From the NCBI RefSeq assembly GCF_028288225.1, contig NZ_JAQBOC010000087.1, positions 29,622 to 93,621 on the forward strand: DNA of 64,000 nucleotides, in the 5' to 3' direction. This document shows, piece by piece, positions 57,463 through 64,000 of the stretch. Position numbers and translations under genes: made by a program. The notes beneath the pieces are model-generated. The model saw nothing but the letters and a program-made list of their open reading frames with translations, had not been told where the DNA came from and did no database searches. How positions within the stretch are numbered: position 1 is the stretch's first letter; every line of letters begins with the position of its first letter. The DNA comes from Mucilaginibacter sp. (GTDB lineage Bacteria; Bacteroidota; Bacteroidia; Sphingobacteriales; Sphingobacteriaceae).

Positions 57463-57542
57463 TTTTAAATATAGAATTTAGGATGCATAGATGTCGCTTT
57501 ATTTCAAAGTTTACTATATTAAATTGGGGATCAACAAAAAAT

Positions 57543-57560
57543 AGCCTTCTTTCAAAGGCT
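57543..57560. terminator. Terminator between the oxidase and ADP-ribosylglycohydrolase genes
   Basis: AGCCTT (57543-57548) and AAGGCT (57555-57560) pair around CTTTCA, flanked by an A-run before and a T-run after, so it can act in both directions. On the minus strand it ends the FAD oxidase transcript about 95 bp after its stop. A second inverted repeat, CAGGGTC/GACCCTG at 57610-57633, lies between. Confidence 0.7.
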
Positions 57561-57652
57561 GTTTTTTATCTTGCGGCTGGTTATTCCACACAATTAACCC
57601 AATACACCACAGGGTCCGCCATGCGAGACCCTGCGGAAACGGGAGGTATATT

Positions 57653-59251
57653 TTACTTCTTATTAATCTTCTTCAACATTATATCCGCCGTTTGCAAAGC
57701 GCCTTCAACCCAGCCCTGGGCATCGGAGTAGGCTTCGCCGCAGATGTAAAGCTGTAAATTATCAATCGGCTGGGTAATCTGATCCCGCACTTCCGAGCTT
57801 TTTACGCCGATATTCCAGCTGTTCCAGCCGCCACCAAAGGGGTCTTCGCCCCAATCGCGGAAGGCTGCATTTTTAACAACCGGGGTATGGCTCAGGCCGT
57901 GCATTAGTTGCAATTGCCTGGCTACTTCATCCACCATGGCAGCTGGGGCTTTGTATTCAAACCAATCAAGATCGGCCTTATCACTTTTTTCTTCACCTAA
58001 AAAGGGGCCCTCAATTTTAGCGTGAGCAAGTCCCTCGGCCCAGGCCTGTTTACGTTGCGGGCGCAGACCATCCCAAAAACCAATGTTGTTGCCATCGTCA
58101 TAGCTGGCCAGCAGCATTGATTCGCCTTTTGTGGCGGGCTTACCGTTATTTTTTGGCCAATAATACGTTTGTCTTACCGGCAGATCGGTAACGCTCCTGC
58201 CCGACTCTACCGGGACAAATTTGCCTGTTGCTTTATCCGTATAACCGGCCGCCATCCACCATGGATTTGCATATGTGGTAAACAATTTAAACAGTGGACG
58301 CGGCGTAACACTGCCGATCAGCTGTTTTATTTGCTGCAGCGATTGACTGCCCGGCGCAAGCAGATCAAGCGAGCGGCGCGGCATGGCCAGGATCAATGAA
58401 TCCGCAACAACTGTACTGTCTTTAAAAGCTAAATGAAACTTACCATCAATGGTTTCAAAGCTGTTCAATTTGGTGTTCAAATGGATCTCGCCGCCCAATT
58501 GAACAAAAAAATCAGCCAATGTTTTAGGGATCTGCTGAAAGCCTTTTTTAAATCCTTTATATTGCGGCACTATGCCAAAATCTGTCAGGAACCACGGAAT
58601 AGCATCGGCAGCGTTCCAGTTGGATAGGGTTGAGTTGTACCCGCCCGCATCCATGCCAAATTGATAAGCTTCACCGCTGATAACACGGTATAACACATTC
58701 CAAAAGCCTTGCTTATAAAGCGGTTCACCGGCAAATATGGTTTGCTGCGCCATGTGGCGTCTTTCCTCTTCGGTTAGCTTGGGATTGGTGATCCCGGGTA
58801 CAATTTGCTCAATTGCATTTACAATGATGCCCCCCGGCGAGCCGCCTTTTTCAAGGAAAGATAGCTTATAAGGCACCTTATCAGGATTCGATGAAAAATC
58901 CGATAGTCTTAAATATACACCCCGCAGGTAAGCTATGTTTTGATTCTCATCAACCGGAAAATCGTATAATTCTATCTGCTTATCGTCCGGAAGCTGCTTG
59001 TTTAATTTTTTTATCAGCGCAACGATTAGCGGCTGGGCATTTTCGAGAATGCGCATTCCACCAAGCTCTGCTACCATTTCGGGGATATTGGGCGGCACAA
59101 CAGATAGCAAACGACCGCCAATATGGTCGCCGCCTTCAAATACAACAATTTTTTTTGCCGGGTATTTTTGTTTAAGCTTCCAGGCGCTGTAAACACCCGA
59201 AACACCGCCGCCCACAATGGCGATGTCAATAGTCTCATTTTTTTTCATCAT
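57653..59251 (-). CDS. FAD-dependent amine oxidase (532 aa)
   Basis: An N-terminal dinucleotide-binding motif IAIVGGGVSGVYSAWKL, followed by VVFEGGDHIGGRLLSV, is the flavin amine-oxidase start. Near the C-terminus LQLYICGEAYSDAQGWVEGAL is the conserved FAD-binding end. Central WxxxDAIPWFL and FKKGFQQIPKTLADFF segments fit the substrate region of monoamine oxidases and related enzymes. There is no signal peptide. Substrate cannot be deduced. It is preceded by a 285-bp divergent region and followed by a terminator. Confidence 0.88.
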   Translation of the reverse strand: MMKKNETIDIAIVGGGVSGVYSAWKLKQKYPAKKIVVFEGGDHIGGRLLSVVPPNIPEMVAELGGMRILENAQPLIVALIKKLNKQLPDDKQIELYDFPVDENQNIAYLRGVYLRLSDFSSNPDKVPYKLSFLEKGGSPGGIIVNAIEQIVPGITNPKLTEEERRHMAQQTIFAGEPLYKQGFWNVLYRVISGEAYQFGMDAGGYNSTLSNWNAADAIPWFLTDFGIVPQYKGFKKGFQQIPKTLADFFVQLGGEIHLNTKLNSFETIDGKFHLAFKDSTVVADSLILAMPRRSLDLLAPGSQSLQQIKQLIGSVTPRPLFKLFTTYANPWWMAAGYTDKATGKFVPVESGRSVTDLPVRQTYYWPKNNGKPATKGESMLLASYDDGNNIGFWDGLRPQRKQAWAEGLAHAKIEGPFLGEEKSDKADLDWFEYKAPAAMVDEVARQLQLMHGLSHTPVVKNAAFRDWGEDPFGGGWNSWNIGVKSSEVRDQITQPIDNLQLYICGEAYSDAQGWVEGALQTADIMLKKINKK

Positions 59252-59536
59252 GAATCCTCGTTGCGGAGAGGAGCCGTTGTTAAAGGTTTTAGGATTAAAT
59301 AATACAGCTTAATGCCTTTATTCAAATATTAGCTTTTTTACCGATTTATGCCTGTTTTATTTAAAAATATTTCAAATTATGTAAAGCCACGCGCGTCTGA
59401 TCGGCGAAAACAGGTTCCACTATAATTTACCGTCAAAATCCCTGCACTCACCGAGAACTTCTCCCCTCCCGCAAGGTTCTGCTTTTCACTACAAAAACCA
59501 TCCATTAGTTTTGAGCAACATTTAAATTTTAAGATC

Positions 59537-59737
59537 ATGAATAATCAAGCAGCATCAATTATCCTTAGCAAGGATGATTATATAAATACAACCGATAGTT
59601 TTACCGGTACAAACGAGGAGGCTCAAACAGCTATTCCTGAAGTTTCGCGGGGACCACATGAAAGTAAAACAGCAGGGTCATGGAATTGGCGGCAGGAAAC
59701 AGACACCGCGGAACTCTTTGTAGCAATGTGGGGATAA
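59537..59737 (+). pseudogene. Shortened LiaF-like paralogue (66 aa), probably degenerate
   Basis: The first residues (MNNQAA, DDYINTT) and the late WRQETDT match the 124-residue gene at 60008 in the same frame. Compared with that gene it lacks a net 26 codons between these blocks and stops about 40 residues earlier, so the LiaF-like domain is missing. Its upstream 110 bp also resembles that of the second gene. It may be a remnant of a tandem duplication or a very short expressed peptide. Confidence 0.6.
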
Positions 59738-59760
59738 ACCACTGTTAGGCTATATATTTA

Positions 59761-59798
59761 TATACAACAAAGCCACCCCAAGGTGGCTTTGTTGTATA
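59761..59798. terminator. Long perfect hairpin after the shortened paralogue
   Basis: TATACAACAAAGCCACC (59761-59777) and GGTGGCTTTGTTGTATA (59782-59798) are exact complements with a 4-nt CCAA loop: a 17-bp stem. It lies 24 bp past the short gene's stop. The T-rich right arm makes it a good terminator for the plus strand. Confidence 0.75.
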
Positions 59799-60007
59799 GC
59801 AAACAATAATATTGCGAATTGGTGAAAGCCAGTGTTTTAAAATCTATCAAACTAAACATAAATGAATTTATACCGGTGAAACGATGTATAATTAATTTTA
59901 CCGGCATAACCCCCTCATTTACCGACATCTTCTCCCCTTCTGCAAGCTTTATCTTCTCATCCTTAAGCGCTTCCATTAGTTTTGGTCAACATTAAAATTT
60001 AAAGATC

Positions 60008-60382
60008 ATGAACAATCAAGCAGCATATATTTTCGCCAACGATGATTATATAAATACAACCACCGTTTTCGGAGGTATAAAAAAGACCGTTATTTCAAAA
60101 GATTTCAGGGGCTGTAAAGTCAGCAACTTATTTGGCAGCACCGAACTGGATTTCACCCATGCCGACCTTGCGGGTGTTGCTATTCTTGACATTTCACAAG
60201 GCTTTGGTGAAGTTAAAATAACCGTACCGCAGGATTGGTGGATAGAAACAGACACCACCCAGATTTTTGCAACGATTGAGGATAAACGAACCTATACGAT
60301 GGAAGCCTGCAACTCAAAAAAGATCCTGGTGTTAAGAGGGACATCTGTTTTTGGAGTTGTTGAAATTTTAAGCAGCCTGTAG
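60008..60382 (+). CDS. LiaF-like C-terminal domain protein (124 aa)
   Basis: ISKDFRGCKVSNLFGSTELDF, LAGVAILDISQGFGEVKI and VPQDWWIETDTT form the beta-solenoid-like LiaF/DUF2154 C-terminal domain of cell-wall-active-antibiotic response proteins. No TM segments are attached, so it is cytoplasmic and may regulate or scaffold an envelope-stress partner. It is the intact member of the duplicated pair and convergent with the TPR gene, 47 bp away. Confidence 0.8.
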   Translation: MNNQAAYIFANDDYINTTTVFGGIKKTVISKDFRGCKVSNLFGSTELDFTHADLAGVAILDISQGFGEVKITVPQDWWIETDTTQIFATIEDKRTYTMEACNSKKILVLRGTSVFGVVEILSSL

Positions 60383-60429
60383 CATTAATACTATAACAGA
60401 GAAGGCACAAAGAGCGCCGTGATCCAAGA

Positions 60430-63400
60430 TCACAGATCTTTTGCCATCTCCAAATGCACCTTGCTTCCTGAATGTGCAGCATCCATTTCAAGTACCTTTG
60501 TAAACATTTGGATTGCTTCAGCTGATCTTTCAAGACCAAAGTAACCTAAACCCTGAATAAAATAGGCATGAATGCGGTTGCGCAGATCCGGGTCATCATC
60601 AAATATCAACAGATTGGGAAGCGAGACGGCAAAGTAATCAAGCTTTATTTCATCAGCTACATGCTCAATGCCGTATGCAACCAGTTTGTTAAAAACAGTA
60701 TTCGCTAATTCATTATTACCCAGTTTTTTATGGGCCAATCCCTGGTAAAAGATCTTATCAGGCGGCTGGTCGTTATAGAATATGGCGGCTGACGGTTCGC
60801 TTAATCCTTTGGTAGCTTTTATAAAATATCCGTTTGCTTTTTCATTTTTATCTAACCCTGCGGATGCACAACCCAGCCAATAATCAATATCATTTTCCTG
60901 TGCACCGTAAAGTTTGCCTTCGCCTAAATTATGCGGATAGGTTTGGGCTCTTTCTAAATATGCAATGGCTTTTTCATGCTGTTTTTGTTTGATAAAATGC
61001 TTTGCCAATTGAACCAGGCTTAAGAGGTATTGATAAGAAACCTTTCCTTCCCCTCCCTCCCAGGGATGGAATTTCCGTGCTTCAATTAAACGGAGAGCGG
61101 TTTCGTAATCCCCGGCAAAGTTATACAGGCTAAGGCGTTCCAAATAAATATCATCGCGTTGTTCTGTTATAGCAAGATGATCTTCCAAAAACTGTAATCT
61201 TTGTGCCGGCGCCCGGTTCAGTCTTTTATAGAGCTGATCCAGTTCCATTAATACTCGTGCATCGTTAGGATCAAGAGCAAATGCCTTTTCATAACAGTTT
61301 AGCGCCTTTTGAGCTTCGTTTTGTTTATTAAAATAAGCTATGCCAAGGTTACGATGAACCGTTGGAAATGTATCATCCAGGCGAGCCGAAGTTTCCCAGC
61401 ATTTTATCGCATCTGCATATTGCCGCTTATCATAAAACAGGTTGCCTAGGTAATAGGGCGCTTTTGCATCGGTTGGGTTTATTTCAAATGCCAGTTGCAG
61501 GATCTTTATTTCAATTAACCGGTTTGGAAAACACAAATATGGATTGGCTATAGCCGCTTTATTAAACCATTCTTTAGCCTTTTGATGATCGCCTGATTTA
61601 TAGCTAAACCAACCCAAACTATAAAACACCATAGGATTGGTATCAGGTTCCTTCACGGCATATTCCAAAAGCTCACCAGCTTCTTCATATAAACCTGCCG
61701 CAGCATAATCCAATGCATATTCCAGCAGGTTTCGCTCATCTCCCCGTGAAAGTATCAGCAGTTCTTCTATCAATCGCTTCGCTTTATCATCCTGGTGATT
61801 TAATTTGCTGATCAATGCTTTTTCAAAAAGCGCTCCCAGGTTAAATCTGTCGAGCTTCAAAGCTTCACTAACAGTTTGCAGCGCGCTATCAAGGTGCAGC
61901 AGCTTCCGATAGGCTGCTACTTTTATTACCCAGGCCTTGCTGTTGTTACGGTTTCTATCTAAGGCCTGGCAAATATGCTCCAAAGCCTTCTCATAATGGC
62001 CTCTTTTCAGATCTATCAATGCCACAGAAAAATAACCGCTATCTTTCCAGGCATTGCTCCAGGTAGCTTTATAAAAAGCTTCATAAGCCTCATTATCCCG
62101 TTCAAGATAGGTTAAACATAATCCCAGGTTATAATATGGCTCGCTATCGTACGGGTTGGGATTGCGTTGGGTTATCGTTTCAATTGCCTTCCTGAAATAT
62201 GCCTCACTTTTGGCAAACTGCCCCTTACTTAGCAACCATTTACCCATTGCATCATTACTCCTGATGTCAGACGGATCGCGCTGTAAAGCTTCTTCATAAT
62301 AATCTACCGGATTATAGGTTGCATGGCGGTATTGCTCCAAATGCTGTCCGGTTAAAAACAATTGCTCTGTGCTTATAATTTCCTGCGGAGATAAGGCGGC
62401 CTTTGCAGGTTGCGGAAGCTCGTTTTTACAATTAGCTACCGGTTCATATTTGAGCAGCTCCTTTCCATCCGTAGAAGAGACTTTTATTAACAGCTCATTT
62501 TCATCAAGATCATGTTTAATGGCCCATTCTTTATTAAAGATCACCTCTGGTGAAACCGTTATTGTCTCTTTGTACAATTCCTGCCCTTTTATAGACAAGC
62601 TTAGTGTTATATTCTCATGTACGGATGTGGCGTATACTTTTACGGTTACCTTATTCCCAGCTTTATCGGCTGCCAACAGGATGTCTTTACTTGCATTTTT
62701 TATCATGCCAAGCTCCCGGTAAGGCATAAAATATTGAGTGAATGATTTTTCCTCGTATGGCATCAGCCAGCTAAAATCCGGCTGGTTATCAGTAAATACA
62801 CCCGTCATCAGTTCAATATAGGGACCATCCTCATCGGTAAGGTTTCTGTCCCAGGCCTGGCCGAAATCGCTATGCCCCCAGGTCCATTGTTTTTTACCCG
62901 GCGAAATATGGTGATCCGCAACATGCAGTAAACCGCCTTTGCTATCATGCTCATAGCCTCCAACAAAATCATAATCTGAATTAATAGCCATGTATGATGT
63001 AGGTACCGGGATATTTTTATACATGGAAATATCCGTTCCCGGTGAATAGTCGACCTTATAATAGGTACCGGTAGCAATTGGGAAATCTGATACATCGCGC
63101 TTACCGTGATCAAAAACAGCATTAACATCCGGCGGAAAAACTGATTGGTAGTGATCATTGACCTTCACAGCCGGGTTGGCCCACCATAAAAAGGTTTGCG
63201 GCAGGCCGGTGCGGTTATACAATTTTGCACTGATCTCGATATATGCTTTATCCGGGTATAATGTAAATCCCGCCATGCCTTTGGTATGGAACATTTTTTC
63301 TACTTCATTAACCCATACGGTTTTACTGCCATCGGGATTTTCGGCTAAAGTATAATCGACCGGCTCAAAGGTGCTTGGGCGATGATGTTGGGGCCAGTTA

Positions 63401-63756
63401 AACTCAATCCCGCCCGAGATCCAAGGACCGGTTAAGCCTACCAGTGCCGGCTTAATAACCTGGTTATAATAGATGAAATGCCTTTGTTTAATTTTGTCAT
63501 AAGCCATCTGGATGCGCCCGCCAAGCTCTGGCAGGATCATTATTTTGAGATATTTATTTTCTAAAAACAACCCAATGTATTCTTTATCGGTCTTTTCATC
63601 CTCAATCTTTTCAATAACCGGGTTTGGATATACCACGCCACTGCTTCCCTGGTATACCCGCTTTTCAAAAAACATGGGGTTTTTATCTGGTTTGCCTATG
63701 CCATAAGTTGGTATAATCACCTTTTCTTCCCAAACTGATACCGCTAAATCATTCAT
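60430..63756 (-). CDS. DUF5107/tetratricopeptide-repeat protein (1108 aa)
   Basis: The first 330 residues form a DUF5107-type, galactose-mutarotase-like beta-sandwich (MILPELGGRIQMAYDKIKQR and ISGGIEFNWPQHHRPSTFEP, each quoted in part). Beyond about residue 450 there are repeated TPR motifs (YFRKAIETITQRNP, ALEHICQALDRN, ALNCYEKAFALDPND, AIQMFTKVLEMDAA), probably more than ten. There is no signal peptide. DUF5107-TPR proteins are common in Bacteroidota near carbohydrate genes; the mutarotase-like fold suggests sugar binding and the TPRs protein interaction. It is transcribed alone. Confidence 0.9.
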   Translation of the reverse strand: MNDLAVSVWEEKVIIPTYGIGKPDKNPMFFEKRVYQGSSGVVYPNPVIEKIEDEKTDKEYIGLFLENKYLKIMILPELGGRIQMAYDKIKQRHFIYYNQVIKPALVGLTGPWISGGIEFNWPQHHRPSTFEPVDYTLAENPDGSKTVWVNEVEKMFHTKGMAGFTLYPDKAYIEISAKLYNRTGLPQTFLWWANPAVKVNDHYQSVFPPDVNAVFDHGKRDVSDFPIATGTYYKVDYSPGTDISMYKNIPVPTSYMAINSDYDFVGGYEHDSKGGLLHVADHHISPGKKQWTWGHSDFGQAWDRNLTDEDGPYIELMTGVFTDNQPDFSWLMPYEEKSFTQYFMPYRELGMIKNASKDILLAADKAGNKVTVKVYATSVHENITLSLSIKGQELYKETITVSPEVIFNKEWAIKHDLDENELLIKVSSTDGKELLKYEPVANCKNELPQPAKAALSPQEIISTEQLFLTGQHLEQYRHATYNPVDYYEEALQRDPSDIRSNDAMGKWLLSKGQFAKSEAYFRKAIETITQRNPNPYDSEPYYNLGLCLTYLERDNEAYEAFYKATWSNAWKDSGYFSVALIDLKRGHYEKALEHICQALDRNRNNSKAWVIKVAAYRKLLHLDSALQTVSEALKLDRFNLGALFEKALISKLNHQDDKAKRLIEELLILSRGDERNLLEYALDYAAAGLYEEAGELLEYAVKEPDTNPMVFYSLGWFSYKSGDHQKAKEWFNKAAIANPYLCFPNRLIEIKILQLAFEINPTDAKAPYYLGNLFYDKRQYADAIKCWETSARLDDTFPTVHRNLGIAYFNKQNEAQKALNCYEKAFALDPNDARVLMELDQLYKRLNRAPAQRLQFLEDHLAITEQRDDIYLERLSLYNFAGDYETALRLIEARKFHPWEGGEGKVSYQYLLSLVQLAKHFIKQKQHEKAIAYLERAQTYPHNLGEGKLYGAQENDIDYWLGCASAGLDKNEKANGYFIKATKGLSEPSAAIFYNDQPPDKIFYQGLAHKKLGNNELANTVFNKLVAYGIEHVADEIKLDYFAVSLPNLLIFDDDPDLRNRIHAYFIQGLGYFGLERSAEAIQMFTKVLEMDAAHSGSKVHLEMAKDL

Positions 63757-63800
63757 TATTATTAAATTATTATAATATACTCATTGCCGCCCCACTTAAA

Positions 63801-63861
63801 TCCTCTCCAAAGGAGAGGACTTGAACTTCGCGCTTCTTTTGACCCGTCTCCTTTGGAGAGG
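63801..63861. repeat. REP-like paired palindromes
   Basis: TCCTCTCCAAAGGAGAGGA (63801-63819) is a palindrome with an AAA centre. A second, TCTCCTTTGGAGAGG (63847-63861), is in opposite orientation. CCTCTCCAAAGGAGA (63802-63816) and 63847-63861 are perfect 15-bp reverse complements. Paired facing palindromes between genes resemble bacterial REP/BIME elements. The remaining bases to 64000 show no gene. Confidence 0.7.
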
Positions 63862-64000
63862 CGCAAAGCGTTCCATTTTTACAAACTGACCTTCCCTAAA
63901 ATAAGTTGACAGTTTTTAAATACAATTATAGAAGGTTTATGTTAAAGAAAACGTTGTTGTTTCTTTGTAGTGTTTGAATGTGGGAAACTCCTTCAGTTTT

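Larger units (their letters stand above)
59421..60077 (+). repeat. Tandem duplication of a promoter/5' gene segment (about 185 bp per copy)
   Basis: 59421-59606 and about 59889-60077 are alignable through the leader (TCTCCCC, GCAAG, CCATTAGTTTTG, TCAACATT, AAGATCATGAA) and the first codons of both small genes. Divergence in the spacer implies the event is not recent. Confidence 0.7.

Noticed and set aside
63862..64000. Start of another gene or insertion-sequence end at the right edge
   Set aside because: The only ATG frame is closed after 12 codons and no inverted repeat end is certain.

Overview
The window reads as a Bacteroidota chromosome segment, most like the Sphingobacteriaceae (Mucilaginibacter/Pedobacter type). 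Signs of this are AT-rich intergenic DNA, a hybrid two-component sensor built on two Reg_prop propellers, an UpxY-type NusG paralogue, a GH20-like exo-hydrolase, an M28 peptidase, a DUF5107/TPR protein and weak Shine-Dalgarno sequences. The genus is inferred from gene style. I saw no rRNA, tRNA, CRISPR array, integrase or transposase.

Region 1 (1-11041): two minus-strand megasynthase genes of the PUFA/secondary-lipid (Pfa-like) type. The first to be transcribed (2228-9244) carries two nitronate-monooxygenase-like units, then KS, AT, two ACPs and KR. The second (start 2201) carries KS-AT and runs off the left edge. A 1.07 kb AT-rich intergenic region with several inverted repeats separates them from a PAS-like/LuxR regulator on the plus strand.

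Region 2 (11084-48471): a complete-looking extracellular contractile injection system (eCIS; Afp/PVC/MAC relatives), all on the minus strand. A NusG/UpxY-like antiterminator heads a nearly gap-free run: sheath, tube, Zn-ribbon protein, a low-complexity protein, DUF4255 cap, AAA+ ATPase, tube-base and LysM proteins, a split VgrG hub and spike, PAAR tip, gp25, two baseplate wedge proteins, a tail-protein-I/beta-helix protein and a DUF6519/propeller protein. The 3' end of the run holds accessory genes: a proline-repeat protein, a glycosyltransferase-methyltransferase fusion and two DUF4157 (eCIS-core) proteins, one with a metzincin-like protease motif and one with an OmpA-like domain. Two short operons follow. 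One has a membrane protein and a signal-less peptidoglycan amidase. The other has a patatin-like phospholipase and a 1345-residue polytopic membrane protein with a sensor-like region and a P-loop domain. I read these as a candidate release, lysis or membrane module. No tape measure is recognisable. A palindromic motif of about 20 bp recurs upstream of all three transcription units and may be a shared operator.

Region 3 (48978-63756): ordinary accessory genes. These are a GH20-like hydrolase, a hybrid sensor kinase with two receiver domains, an M28 peptidase, an ADP-ribosylglycohydrolase, an FAD amine oxidase, a tandem pair of LiaF-like small genes (one shortened) and a DUF5107/TPR protein. 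A REP-like repeat pair lies near the right edge.

Residue positions are estimates from coordinates. Family assignments come from motif recognition by eye, without a database search.
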